DNA from: Saprospirales bacterium GYS_P2D
Lineage (GTDB): Bacteria; Bacteroidota; Bacteroidia; Chitinophagales; Saprospiraceae
Length of the DNA: 64,000 nucleotides
Direction of reading: 5' to 3'
Assembly: GCA_009833045.1 (NCBI GenBank)
Contig: WUUP01000006.1
Location: 25,369 to 89,368, forward strand
The notes beneath the pieces were generated by a model. The model had not been told where the DNA came from and ran no database searches. It saw only the letters and a program-made list of their open reading frames with translations. The translations under genes were made by a program, and so were the position numbers. Shown here one piece after another: positions 34,490 through 44,040 of this stretch (positions are counted from its first letter, which is position 1; every line of letters begins with the position of its first letter).

Positions 34490-35734
34490 GACCGACAGAT
34501 ATCATCCGACCAAATCAAAAGCCAAAATCGCTCCAAGTGGCTTAAGATCATTGCTGCTATCGCAGTGGTGGCCTTGGCGATCTGGGGCGCTCGTCACTTC
34601 CTGACACGCAAAGCCAGTAAATCCGAATTTCACATCGCCCGAGTAGAAAGGGGAGACCTGCAGAACACCCTCACTGCTTCTGGGCTGGTGGTCCCATCCT
34701 ACGAGCGAGAGATCAATGCTCCAGTGACTACCGAGATCAAAAAAGTACATCGCCGGAGCGGAGATGTCGTCGAGCAAGGAAATATCATATTAGATCTTGA
34801 CGCAGAGTTCACTCAGCTATCTTATGATCAGCTATATGATGAGCTGCAGCTCAAGAGGAATAATGTAGATAAGCTCAAATTAGAATATGATAAAAATCTC
34901 ACAGATCTGGGCTATCAAGATCAGATCAAAGGGCTACAGCTCGATGAGCTGAGAGCAGAGGTCACTGATCAAAAGCGTCTCAACGAAGTTGGCGGTGCTA
35001 CGGCAGAAGAAGTAGAACAAGCCATACTCAATCTCAAAATCGCTGAACTCGAAAAGAAGATGCTCGAAAACGAACTGCAATACCGCAAGAGCGTCAATGC
35101 TAATGAAAAGCAAGGACTCGAACTCGAATATGCTATCCAGCAGAAAAAGCTCAAAGAATTCAGCCGAAAGCTCAGAGAGACCCAAGTCAAGGCACCTCAG
35201 TCGGGCGTGATCACTTGGGTCAATGAAGATATCGGACGTAAAGTATCAGAAGGGGAGCCTCTCGTCCGAATTGCTAATCTCAATAGCTTCACTATCGAGT
35301 CAACGACCTCTGATCGCAATGCTGGTAAGCTCAATATCGGTCAAGCTGTGAATGTCCGTATCAATCGTCAAGATTTCCCTGGCCGTATCACGGCCATACT
35401 TCCTGAGGTGGTCAATAATACCATCAAGTTTTTAGTAGAGCTGGATGAGCAGGACAATGAGCTACTCCGACCTAATCTACGAGCAGAAGTCTACATCATC
35501 ACTGACAATAAAGAGAATGTGCTCCGCATCAAGAATGGATCGGCATTCAGAGGAGCGCAGAGCCAAGACATATTCGTCGTAGAGGGGGGCAAAGCTGTCA
35601 AGCGTCGCATCACTAAAGGTATCTCCAATAGCGACTATGTAGAGATCGTGAATAATCTCGCAGAAGGGGAGCAAGTCATTATCTCTGCTACCGAGGATTT
35701 CGATCACTTAGACGAATTCATAATCCAAGAATAA
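34490..35734 (+). CDS. HlyD/MacA-type periplasmic adaptor subunit
   Basis: This protein of about 414 residues has a single N-terminal transmembrane helix (WLKIIAAIAVVALAIWG). It continues with a lipoyl-type half motif (VVPSYEREINAPVTTEI), a long coiled-coil hairpin (about residues 90-225), the returning half motif (KAPQSGVITWVNEDIGRKV) and beta-barrel domains. It would link the inner-membrane ABC exporter to the outer-membrane TolC channel. The ATG at 34490 is preferred because it lies downstream of the predicted sigma-54 start site; ATGs at 34451 and 34454 are in frame and cannot be excluded. The last base overlaps the tolC-like start. Confidence 0.9.
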   Translation, partial: DRQISSDQIKSQNRSKWLKIIAAIAVVALAIWGARHFLTRKASKSEFHIARVERGDLQNTLTASGLVVPSYEREINAPVTTEIKKVHRRSGDVVEQGNIILDLDAEFTQLSYDQLYDELQLKRNNVDKLKLEYDKNLTDLGYQDQIKGLQLDELRAEVTDQKRLNEVGGATAEEVEQAILNLKIAELEKKMLENELQYRKSVNANEKQGLELEYAIQQKKLKEFSRKLRETQVKAPQSGVITWVNEDIGRKVSEGEPLVRIANLNSFTIESTTSDRNAGKLNIGQAVNVRINRQDFPGRITAILPEVVNNTIKFLVELDEQDNELLRPNLRAEVYIITDNKENVLRIKNGSAFRGAQSQDIFVVEGGKAVKRRITKGISNSDYVEIVNNLAEGEQVIISATEDFDHLDEFIIQE

Positions 35735-37185
35735 TGAAGCAGATAGGAACACTCATAGCATTTTTCCTTTGGCAGCTCATGATCGCTGATGCGCAGAGCA
35801 GCTATAGCCTCCGTGATATACTGGATATAGCCGAGACGCAGAGCATCTTTCATCATCAGGCTGTAGCGGACAATGCACGAGCTCAGGCACAGTGGGGACT
35901 TCATCAAGCTAATCTTAAGCCTTCAGCTCGACTGAATGTATTAGCGCCCAATTTTAGTAAAACCTCTCGAGAGATCGTACAGCCGGATGGATCGATCAGA
36001 TTTCAGTCTGTGAGTCAGAATAATTCATCGATAGGACTGACACTGCAGCAGCCTTTATTAGCTACGGGAGCTACACTATTTGCTCAGTCAGACTTGCAGC
36101 GTTTTGACGACTTCTCTGCGGATAGCAAATTTTATAATGGAGTACCATTCAGAGTGGGGATTTTTCAGCCGATCGGCGGGATGAATACGCTCAAGTGGGA
36201 TAATCAGATACGACCGCTGGAGCTGAAAATTGCTAATAAGCAGTACATCATCGATATGGAGCGTATCCATCTCTTGGCAGCGGAGCGCTATTTTGATCTG
36301 CTACTCGCTCAGGTCAATCATCAGACAGCCTCGGCTAATACGGAGGTTAATCAGCAACTGGTCAATATTGCCGAGGAGCGCTATGAGTTGGGTAAGATCT
36401 CTCGGAGTGAACTCCTTCAGCTACAGCTGGAGCTAAAAAGCGCCGCTCGATCTAAGTCCGCTGCACAATACCAGGTGGATTTTGCGGAGGGCGCACTATG
36501 GACTTTCTTGGCTCAGACGCCTGAGGATTCGATAGCCTTGGTTTTCCCAGAGCCTATGGAGGAGATCATCGAGATCGATGCGATGCAGGCACTACGCTAT
36601 GCTCAGGACAATCGCCCAGAGATAATAGATTTTGAGCGACAGCTCCTCGAGTCTAATCGGGCTATCAAGCAGGCTCAAGTTGACTATGGCATACAGGCAG
36701 ATCTATTTGCGAGTTTTGGATATGCTCGTGGGAGTGATCAGCTGTCTGATATATATGGAGACCCGATATCGGAGCAGCAGGTACAGCTCAGTGTATCAAT
36801 ACCCATCCTCGACTGGGGTCGAAAGAAAAATGCTGTAGCCATCGCTCAGGCGCAAAAGGAATTCACCGTACAGCAGATAGCTCAGGATAGACTCACATTT
36901 GAGAATGACATCCTACAGATGGTCAATAGCTTTATGCAGTTACAGCAAGAGGTCAGACTCCAAAAAGACATTCGTGATGTGGCAATCGAGCGATTCAGCA
37001 TCGCACGTGAGCGCTATGTGCTGGGTGATATCAGTATCACTGATCTCACTATCGCTCAGCGAGAGAAAGATGGAGCACTCACAGACTATATCGCATCACT
37101 CCGTAGCTACTGGGTGAGCTACTATCAGCTCAGAGTCCTGACAGGCTATGACTTTATCAATAATCAGACGATCAGCTATCAATAA
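35734..37185 (+). CDS. TolC-family outer membrane efflux protein
   Basis: This 483-residue protein has a signal peptide (cleavage after about residue 21, MIADAQS) and two similar halves rich in long amphipathic helices. The repeats begin SLRDILDIAETQSI and ALRYAQDNRPEIIDFERQL, with YELGKISRSELLQLQLEL and YVLGDISITDLTIAQREK marking the helix-return segments in each half. It would form the outer-membrane exit duct for the ABC pump encoded next to it. The start overlaps the adaptor stop (TAATG). Confidence 0.9.
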   Translation: MKQIGTLIAFFLWQLMIADAQSSYSLRDILDIAETQSIFHHQAVADNARAQAQWGLHQANLKPSARLNVLAPNFSKTSREIVQPDGSIRFQSVSQNNSSIGLTLQQPLLATGATLFAQSDLQRFDDFSADSKFYNGVPFRVGIFQPIGGMNTLKWDNQIRPLELKIANKQYIIDMERIHLLAAERYFDLLLAQVNHQTASANTEVNQQLVNIAEERYELGKISRSELLQLQLELKSAARSKSAAQYQVDFAEGALWTFLAQTPEDSIALVFPEPMEEIIEIDAMQALRYAQDNRPEIIDFERQLLESNRAIKQAQVDYGIQADLFASFGYARGSDQLSDIYGDPISEQQVQLSVSIPILDWGRKKNAVAIAQAQKEFTVQQIAQDRLTFENDILQMVNSFMQLQQEVRLQKDIRDVAIERFSIARERYVLGDISITDLTIAQREKDGALTDYIASLRSYWVSYYQLRVLTGYDFINNQTISYQ

Positions 37186-37232
37186 ATCATATCTATCCAA
37201 ACACATATACCTAAACACTAAAAATCTAAATC

Positions 37233-37898
37233 ATGATACATCTCTCTAATATCGAAAAGGTCTATCGTACCAAGACTATCGAGACCACTGCGCTCCACCA
37301 TGTTAATTTAACAGTTCCTAAGGGGGAGTTTCTCTCTATCATGGGCCCCTCAGGCTGCGGCAAGAGTACGCTGCTCAATATCATGGGCCTCATCGATGAG
37401 CCATCATCAGGAGTCGTCACCATAGATGGACAGTCGATCACTAAGTATAATACTAAGTCTATTGCAAAATTCAGAAATGAGAAACTGGGATTCATTTTTC
37501 AGAGCTTTCATCTCATCCCTGATCTCTCAGTGATCGATAATGTGGAGCTCCCCTTACTTTATCGCAGAATCGGAGGTAAAGAAAGACGCCGTCTTGCCGC
37601 CGAAGCACTCGAGTCGGTAGGACTGAAAAATCGGATGAAGCACTTCCCATCGCAGCTGTCAGGAGGACAAAAACAACGTGTCGCTATAGCCCGTGCTATA
37701 GTGGGGAATCCTGAAATCATATTGGCCGATGAGCCCACTGGAAATCTCGACAGTGTCATGGGAAATGAAGTCATGGATATACTACATGATCTCAATAAGA
37801 ATCGCAATACCACGATCGTCATGGTGACTCACGATGAGACGATGGCACAGCGTACAGACCGATTAGTCAGACTATATGACGGTAGCCAAGTGCTCTAA
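37233..37898 (+). CDS. MacB/LolD-type ABC transporter ATPase
   Basis: This 221-residue ATP-binding subunit has Walker A GPSGCGKST (residues 38-46), a Q loop (FIFQSFHLIPDLSV), the signature LSGGQKQR, Walker B with ILADEPTGNLDS, and the switch histidine in MVTHDE. The LDS after the Walker B glutamate and the short length are typical of the MacB/LolD/FtsE group of mechanotransmission-type transporters. Its membrane partners are the two FtsX-like permeases that follow. Confidence 0.94.
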   Translation: MIHLSNIEKVYRTKTIETTALHHVNLTVPKGEFLSIMGPSGCGKSTLLNIMGLIDEPSSGVVTIDGQSITKYNTKSIAKFRNEKLGFIFQSFHLIPDLSVIDNVELPLLYRRIGGKERRRLAAEALESVGLKNRMKHFPSQLSGGQKQRVAIARAIVGNPEIILADEPTGNLDSVMGNEVMDILHDLNKNRNTTIVMVTHDETMAQRTDRLVRLYDGSQVL

Positions 37899-37928
37899 GC
37901 ATCATTCTCTAATCTAAATCCAAATATT

Positions 37929-39272
37929 ATGATTTCTAATTATATAAAAATGGCGCTGAGGGTGATGGGACGTAAGAAGTTCTTCACTGCCATTACACTT
38001 TTTGGGATCAGTTTTACGCTGGCGATACTGATGATCTTAGTCTCCTTTCTCGAGACGGAGGTCGGACAGACTAAGCCGCTCACGGACAAGGAGAGCATCG
38101 TAGTACTCCCTACACTGGAGCTGAGACAGATGTACTATGATACGATTTATACCTATGACACCTCCTATGTGAATGGCGAGATGGTACTCGACTCGAGTTA
38201 TACAGTGGATGAGGCCGGTCAGAGCAACTCTAATAGTGAGCTTGCTATGACCTATCTCCAGCGACACTTTGATGATCTCCCAAATGTGCGACTGAAGACC
38301 TTTTTTAGTGATGCTAATGTATTCAATGCATATGTCAACAATAGTAAAGTAGTCATGAGTACGGTGTATGCTGATGCCGGATTTTGGGATGTTTTTGATT
38401 TTGAGTTTACTGAGGGATTTGGCTTTAGCCAATCTGCTATCGATCAGGCGGAGCCCGTAGCTGTCATCACTACAGAGCTGGCTGACCAGTACTTTGGTAA
38501 AGAAGAAAACGTATTGGGAGAATTCGTAGAGTTGGACGGTCAAGATCTTAAAGTGATCGGAGTAGTCGAGCCTGCGGGAGTCTCCTTATTGAGTTTTGGT
38601 ATAGTCGTACCTCATACCCTCGAGACTACCGTCAATCGACAGGAAGAAGTAGGATTTGGAAGCTATATTGCTGTTTTTAAAGGGGATGGAGCTGCTGGGG
38701 CAGCACGGATAAAGGACGATATCAAATTTGTGAACTCTACACTGGAGGTACATCCCTCTTATCAAGAGTATTTTAATGAAGTGATTCTTCGACCTTCTAC
38801 CTATCATGAGATCTATGCAGATGCACTCCTCGATATGGACTATAATGATGGAGCCGGCACGAGCCTGGGTGTGATGAAGTGGATCTTACTCGGATTGATC
38901 AGTTTTTTCATACTTCTGCCTACGCTCAATCTCATCAATCTCAATGTGTCTCGTATCCTCGAGCGGAGTAGCGAGATCGGCGTGAGAAAGTCATTTGGTG
39001 CTACACAGGGTACGATCTTATCCCAATTTATCATAGAGAATGTCATCCAGACTATCCTCGGTGGAGTCATCGGTATCGCTCTGGCGATGCTCGGGATCAA
39101 GCTCATCAACGATGCTAAAATGCTCGGAGATGTAGTGCTCAAGCTAAATATGAGATTCTTTCTTTTCAGTCTTCTCATCTGTCTATTATTTGGTCTTTTG
39201 TCAGGTCTATTGCCTGCTTATCGTATGTCCAAAGTCCATATTGTCAATGCTCTCAAAAAGAATAAGATATGA
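37929..39272 (+). CDS. MacB-like ABC permease with periplasmic domain (subunit 1)
   Basis: This 447-residue protein has one N-terminal membrane helix (about residues 19-38), a large MacB-type periplasmic domain, and three C-terminal membrane helices with the FtsX-family stretch SSEIGVRKSFGATQGTILSQF. It is a half transporter. The ATG overlap with the next permease (4 bp) suggests that the two form a heterodimer. The motif RMSKVHIVNALK near the end fits the family. Confidence 0.9.
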   Translation: MISNYIKMALRVMGRKKFFTAITLFGISFTLAILMILVSFLETEVGQTKPLTDKESIVVLPTLELRQMYYDTIYTYDTSYVNGEMVLDSSYTVDEAGQSNSNSELAMTYLQRHFDDLPNVRLKTFFSDANVFNAYVNNSKVVMSTVYADAGFWDVFDFEFTEGFGFSQSAIDQAEPVAVITTELADQYFGKEENVLGEFVELDGQDLKVIGVVEPAGVSLLSFGIVVPHTLETTVNRQEEVGFGSYIAVFKGDGAAGAARIKDDIKFVNSTLEVHPSYQEYFNEVILRPSTYHEIYADALLDMDYNDGAGTSLGVMKWILLGLISFFILLPTLNLINLNVSRILERSSEIGVRKSFGATQGTILSQFIIENVIQTILGGVIGIALAMLGIKLINDAKMLGDVVLKLNMRFFLFSLLICLLFGLLSGLLPAYRMSKVHIVNALKKNKI

Positions 39273-40441
39273 TCAAGCATATATTAAAACTCAACTGGAA
39301 TAAAAAAGGCGCCAATAGCTTAGTGATCTTAGAGATCTTCTTAGCCTTTTTGGTACTATTTGCTGTGCTCAGCTTTGTATTTTACAATACCGACCGACTT
39401 AATAATCCTTTGGGATTTGAGGTGGAAAATCGAAAGTATGTCCGATTTGGAGAGCTCGAAGGGCGTGACTCCACTGAGCGAGCCGAGATCTATCGTCAGC
39501 TCAAGCTACAGTTGGGCGAGCTCGATCTCGTCGAAAAGGTAGGGCTCTCTCATGATGTAAGCCCTTTCGCAGGGAGTAACTGGTGTCATGGCAATGACGA
39601 TAATGGTGTCCATATCCAGGCTTGCTATTCTGTAGTGGATCATGACTTCATCGAGGCTAATGGTATGAATGTCATCGAGGGCCGAGGATTTATAGAGGAT
39701 GATTTCAATGCGCCCTATCCACCCATCATGCCCAATAAGCACTTTATGGATGAGTTTTTTCCTGGACAGAGTATGGTAGATAGTCTGATCATATTTCAGG
39801 GTGAGCAGAGTCGTATAGTCGGAGTAGTAGAGGCATTTAAGTACAATGGGGAGTTTGAAGAATCTGATAATAGAATGCTTCTTATGTATCATCCTAAAAA
39901 TATGAATCGACTTACCAATGCCTATCTTAAGATGGATCCATCAGCAGATGTCGCTTATGAAGAGAAAATCAGCGATATCGTCGAGGGCATCCTCAAGTCC
40001 AGCAATTTTGTGATCCAGGATGCAGAGGCACTCAGTCGCAGAGCTAATCTCGAGACTTGGATACCGATGATAGCGCTACTCAGTATTTGTGGATTCTTAT
40101 GTGTTAATGTGGCATTAGGACTATTCGGAGTACTATCTTATGCGATCAGTAAGCGTCGAGCGGAGGTAGGACTACGCAGAGCGATAGGTGCTTCGCAGGG
40201 CAGTATTAGCTCACAGTTTACTATGGAGATTGTAAGTTTGGCCGCATTTGCGGTATTGCTCGGTACATTCTTTGCCATCCAAGTGCCATTACTCAAAGTA
40301 TTAGATGTCAATCAAAGTATCTTTTATCGAGGGATCATCTATTCAGCTTTGATTATTTTGGCGATCGTGACGATCTGTGCGTTATATCCGAGTTGGCAGG
40401 CGAGTCGTATCCAGCCGGCCATAGCCTTACATGAAGACTAA
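39269..40441 (+). CDS. MacB-like ABC permease (subunit 2)
   Basis: This 390-residue second permease has the same architecture: an N-terminal helix (FLAFLVLFAVLSFVFY), a shorter periplasmic domain, and three C-terminal helices with RRAEVGLRRAIGASQGSISS. The final SRIQPAIALHED matches the FtsX end motif. The periplasmic domain differs clearly from the partner's, so the assembled pump should be asymmetric. The regulator gene begins 15 bp downstream. Confidence 0.9.
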   Translation: MIKHILKLNWNKKGANSLVILEIFLAFLVLFAVLSFVFYNTDRLNNPLGFEVENRKYVRFGELEGRDSTERAEIYRQLKLQLGELDLVEKVGLSHDVSPFAGSNWCHGNDDNGVHIQACYSVVDHDFIEANGMNVIEGRGFIEDDFNAPYPPIMPNKHFMDEFFPGQSMVDSLIIFQGEQSRIVGVVEAFKYNGEFEESDNRMLLMYHPKNMNRLTNAYLKMDPSADVAYEEKISDIVEGILKSSNFVIQDAEALSRRANLETWIPMIALLSICGFLCVNVALGLFGVLSYAISKRRAEVGLRRAIGASQGSISSQFTMEIVSLAAFAVLLGTFFAIQVPLLKVLDVNQSIFYRGIIYSALIILAIVTICALYPSWQASRIQPAIALHED

Positions 40442-40456
40442 GTCACGGCGGAATAG

Positions 40457-41818
40457 ATGGAGAAAAAAATATTAGTCATAGATGATGATCGTACGGTCTG
40501 TGCGAGTCTGAAGTTGCTGCTGAAGCGCTCTGGCTACTCCGTCCGTACGATCCACCATCCGACAGAAGCTATGGATATGACGGCCGAGTTTCGCCCACAT
40601 GTGGTTTTGCTGGATATGAATTTTACTATCGACACCAGTGGTAAGCATGGGCTCAAGATGCTGGATCGACTTATGGCTCAGTATCCGCAGGTTTCTGTCA
40701 TACTGATCACTGGTTGGGCCACATTACAGCTCGCTGTCGAGGGGATGAAAAGGGGCGCCAAGGACTTTCTCGCTAAGCCTTGGGATAATAAGCAACTCCT
40801 AAGCTCTATTAGCACCATCTTTCAGCTCTACCATACTAAGATGACGTCGGATGATCCTGGATCAGAGGAGACAGTTATAGTAGGTGACAGTTTGGCTCTC
40901 AGCCGTGTCATGGATATAGTCGATCGGGTAGCACCTACAGATGCCAGTGTACTCGTCACAGGAGAGAGCGGTACGGGTAAGGAGCTCATAGCTGAGGCAA
41001 TACACCAGCGTAGTAAACGTGCCGATGGCCCTTTCGTCAGAGTTAATCTTGGAGGGATATCTACTACACTTTTTGAGAGTGAGCTATTTGGTCATGTCAA
41101 GGGGGCTTTCACTGGAGCGCACAGTGATAGAGAGGGGAGATTTACCTTGGCGCAGGGTGGCACACTATTTCTCGATGAGATCGGTGAGCTCAGTCTCGAG
41201 AGTCAGGTCAAGCTGCTCCGAGTCCTCCAAGAGAAGACCTATGAAGTGCTCGGATCGAGTCGTTCCAGGCGCCTCGATGCTCGTATAGTCTGTGCAACTA
41301 ATCGATCACTACCAGAGATGGTCGCTGAGGGTACATTCAGAGAGGATCTTTACTACAGGATAAATCTTATCGAGATGAGGCTCCCATCACTGAGTGAGCG
41401 CAGAGATGATATACCACTGCTGGTCAAGCACTTCCTCAAGAAAGTACAGTCACTCTATGATATCGAAGTGCCCTATGTGCCAGACGAAACCTATCAGTGG
41501 CTCTCGCAGCAGAGCTACAGTGGCAATATCCGACAGCTTAAAAATCTCGTAGAGCGTACCGCCTTACTTAACTATCATGAGAAAGAACTCACTTACAAGT
41601 CATTTCAGTCTATCATGAGCGTCGAGCCCAGTGCTACTGCTCGCATCAAACTGCCGCAGGTAGGTAGTGTCACACTCGAGGAGATGGAGCGGCAGATGAT
41701 CATCAAGACCCTGCAGTATCACAATCAGTCTATCAGTAAAACCTCTCGATCCCTCGGTCTGACCCGCAGTAGCCTTTATCGCCGTATCGAGAAGTATGGG
41801 ATAGAAGTCGAAAGTTAG
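40457..41818 (+). CDS. NtrC-family sigma-54-dependent response regulator
   Basis: This 453-residue protein has three domains. The receiver has DDD at residues 9-11 and phospho-acceptor Asp53 in LLDMNF. The AAA+ domain has Walker A GESGTGKE, the sigma-54 contact loop GAFTGA (in ELFGHVKGAFTGAHSD) and a Walker B aspartate in LFLDEIGEL. The C-terminal Fis-type helix-turn-helix includes SKTSRSLGLTRSSLYRRIEK. It should bind upstream elements and open sigma-54 promoters. The closest candidate target is the promoter at 34431. Its kinase follows at 42004. Confidence 0.94.
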   Translation: MEKKILVIDDDRTVCASLKLLLKRSGYSVRTIHHPTEAMDMTAEFRPHVVLLDMNFTIDTSGKHGLKMLDRLMAQYPQVSVILITGWATLQLAVEGMKRGAKDFLAKPWDNKQLLSSISTIFQLYHTKMTSDDPGSEETVIVGDSLALSRVMDIVDRVAPTDASVLVTGESGTGKELIAEAIHQRSKRADGPFVRVNLGGISTTLFESELFGHVKGAFTGAHSDREGRFTLAQGGTLFLDEIGELSLESQVKLLRVLQEKTYEVLGSSRSRRLDARIVCATNRSLPEMVAEGTFREDLYYRINLIEMRLPSLSERRDDIPLLVKHFLKKVQSLYDIEVPYVPDETYQWLSQQSYSGNIRQLKNLVERTALLNYHEKELTYKSFQSIMSVEPSATARIKLPQVGSVTLEEMERQMIIKTLQYHNQSISKTSRSLGLTRSSLYRRIEKYGIEVES

Positions 41819-42003
41819 AAGGTTGAAAGTTAGAAAGTATTAAGTTAAAAATTCCTTTTTCAATCGACAGCCTCTTTATCGAAGGGGGACAAAAAAGGAT
41901 GTCTTCCCTGGCAGGGGAGCGGAGGGTTGAATTTGATATATTTATCCATTTTTAAGCTTTGAGAAATAAAAAAGCAGTGTCTTGATGAAATGACACAACA
42001 TAT
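41819..42003. other. gap between regulator and kinase genes with degenerate repeat
   Basis: The first 30 bp are degenerate GAAAGTTAGAA-type repeats like those flanking the palindromic array. The segment 41880-41935 (CTTCCCTGGCAGGGGAG and GCGGAGGGTTGAA) may be a decayed piece of the same repeat family in inverted orientation. No terminator or gene is seen. Confidence 0.4.
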
Positions 42004-43290
42004 ATGACACTAAAGGTCAAATACATACTATTCATCGGGCTGATCCATTTGATCTTCACGGGATTGCTGTATATGCTTTTGAAGGATAATATCTATTGGT
42101 TCATCGCATCAGAGCTATTGATACTGCTGTCGCTATATATCAGCGTACGACTGTATATGGCACTGATTCGACCGCTGGCCTTGATGAAATCCGGTATCGA
42201 TGCTATCAAGGATGAAGATTTCAATGTGACCTTCCTCAAGACGGGGAGTAGAGATATGGATGAGCTCATAGATGTGTTCAATACTATGCTGACTAAACTA
42301 CGAGAGGAAAGTGTTAGGACAGAGGAGCAGGCTTATTTTTTAGAAAATTTGATTAAGATTTTGCCAATAGGCATCATTATACTCGATTACGATGACGAGA
42401 TCGATCAGATCAATCCTAAAGCTCGAAAATATCTTGGACTCAGCGAAATGACTGAGTCAATCGAAAGAATAGAGCATCCACTTGCTGATGGGTTACGAGA
42501 TCTGGAGGATGGGCAGACAGAAGTAATCAGCGTTCATGGGATTGAGAAGTTTAGATGTCATCTATCCAAAGTGTTTCACAAGGGTTTTTATCGAAAGTTC
42601 ATTATGATCGAGGAGCTCACAGACGAACTGCTGAAATCCGAGAAAGCTGCATTTGGCAAGGTAATACGCATCATGGCGCACGAGGTCAATAACTCTATAG
42701 GGGCGGTCAATTCTATCCTCGATACGGTCATAGAGTTTGGATTTAGCAATGATGACGATCAGGCTGATCTTAAGGAGAGTTTGGTGGTCGCTCATGAGCG
42801 TAATAAATCGCTGAGCGACTTCGTGAGTAGCTATGCTGACTTGATCAAGCTGCCGTCACCACAACGAACCCAGATAGATCTCGTCGCTCTGATCGATAGA
42901 TGCATAGGCCTCGATATCTATGATCGAGAAAAAAGAAATATTGACTGCCATGTCAAGTCCACCGATAAATCTATCCTCATATCTGCCGATCAAGTCCTCC
43001 TCGAGCAGGTCTTTGTCAATATCCTCAAAAATGCCAAGGAGTCGATCGGTCAAAATGGAAATATCCGAATCACGCTACAGGAAGCCTCACCGCAAATCGT
43101 CATAGCTGATGATGGTCCTGGTATTGATCCTGAGGTCGCTGATCAGCTCTTTAGCCCCTTCTTTTCGACTAAGCACAATGGTCAGGGGATAGGCCTCATG
43201 CTCATCCGTGAGATTCTCAATGGGCACGATGCGAGCTACTCGCTCCTCACAGATGAGGATGGCTGGACACGGTTTAGGATTGGATTTTAG
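42004..43290 (+). CDS. NtrY-like sensor histidine kinase
   Basis: This 428-residue membrane kinase has two N-terminal helices separated by a very short loop (about residues 7-25 and 32-50), a HAMP-like linker, and a PAS-like segment (about 110-190). The H box contains His226 in RIMAHEVNNS, and the ATPase domain has N box KNAKES and G boxes DDGPGID and GQGIGLML. The near absence of a periplasmic loop suggests that it senses a membrane or cytoplasmic signal. It is the obvious partner of the NtrC-type regulator upstream. Confidence 0.92.
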   Translation: MTLKVKYILFIGLIHLIFTGLLYMLLKDNIYWFIASELLILLSLYISVRLYMALIRPLALMKSGIDAIKDEDFNVTFLKTGSRDMDELIDVFNTMLTKLREESVRTEEQAYFLENLIKILPIGIIILDYDDEIDQINPKARKYLGLSEMTESIERIEHPLADGLRDLEDGQTEVISVHGIEKFRCHLSKVFHKGFYRKFIMIEELTDELLKSEKAAFGKVIRIMAHEVNNSIGAVNSILDTVIEFGFSNDDDQADLKESLVVAHERNKSLSDFVSSYADLIKLPSPQRTQIDLVALIDRCIGLDIYDREKRNIDCHVKSTDKSILISADQVLLEQVFVNILKNAKESIGQNGNIRITLQEASPQIVIADDGPGIDPEVADQLFSPFFSTKHNGQGIGLMLIREILNGHDASYSLLTDEDGWTRFRIGF

Positions 43291-43487
43291 TGATTTTTGG
43301 CCAATGAATATTGGATAAGAAGGTGGTTTTGCCCAATATTAACATGAAATATGCGCTTTGGTAATGATTTATTTACCTATAGTTGATATATGAGAGAATC
43401 ATAATAGGTAGCTTAGTGTCATGGCCGTGTAGCACGACGTAAGAGGAAAAAGCGCCACTTTATTAAGCTGAATAATCCTTACGTATC

Positions 43488-43973
43488 ATGCATATTATAG
43501 ACAAGAAATGGAGGCGTCTCGATGGTCGTCGCATAGAGCTACCTATCAAAGAGGCGGTAGAGCAAGCTCTCATCAGAGAAAAAGCAGCAGGCCATCGACT
43601 CAAAGTCTGTATTGGCTCCGACTCACAGGTCAAAGGGAAGACCACAGAGTTTGCATCAGTGATCGTATTCCTCAGAGAGCATAAGGGCGGCTTTATGTAT
43701 ATCCATAATGAAAAAACGAAGCAAAAGATGTCACTAAAAGAGCGTATGCTGCTCGAGGTGTCTATGTCTGTCAATGTAGCCTATGCGCTATGCGATCTAT
43801 TGGATCAGCATAATGTAGAGCTGGAGGTGCACGCTGATATCAACACAGATCCGGCATTTAAGTCAAATACTGCACTGAGAGATGCGATGGGCTATATATT
43901 AGGGATGGGCTTCGTTTTCAAAGCCAAACCAAATGCATTTGCCAGTAGCTCCTGTGCGGACAAGGTGATCTGA
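43488..43973 (+). CDS. YkuK-family RNase H-like protein
   Basis: This 161-residue protein matches the YkuK (DUF458) family. It begins with KWRRLDGRRIELPI, then KVCIGSDSQVKG, where SDSQ gives the first acidic residue of an RNase H-like fold, followed by FASVIVFLREHKGG, VEVHADINTDPAFKS and a C-terminal KPNAFASSSCADK. The conserved acidic and serine residues suggest a nuclease-like site, but its activity is not established. It stands alone with its own 200-bp upstream region, in which I see no clear regulatory site. Confidence 0.85.
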   Translation: MHIIDKKWRRLDGRRIELPIKEAVEQALIREKAAGHRLKVCIGSDSQVKGKTTEFASVIVFLREHKGGFMYIHNEKTKQKMSLKERMLLEVSMSVNVAYALCDLLDQHNVELEVHADINTDPAFKSNTALRDAMGYILGMGFVFKAKPNAFASSSCADKVI

Positions 43974-44040
43974 TAGATTCCGATTATTTTTTTCGCACTC
44001 TGTAAGGCCTTTAGTCGCATTCGACTATTTTTAGAGCTCC

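Noticed and set aside
38037-38543. 168-codon antisense frame inside the first permease gene
   Set aside because: It is the mirror of a clearly conserved permease on the other strand and has no recognisable domain; the same holds for the other long antisense frames in mraY, tex, ftsZ and GH115.
41880-41935. Second sigma-54 promoter (CTGGCAGGGG) before the kinase gene
   Set aside because: The sequence has TGGCA but lacks a minus-12 TTGC at the proper distance and lies in repeat-like DNA.
43291-43487. tRNA or riboswitch before the YkuK gene
   Set aside because: No cloverleaf or conserved riboswitch core is visible, only a weak 5-bp hairpin (CCAAT..ATTGG) without a T run.
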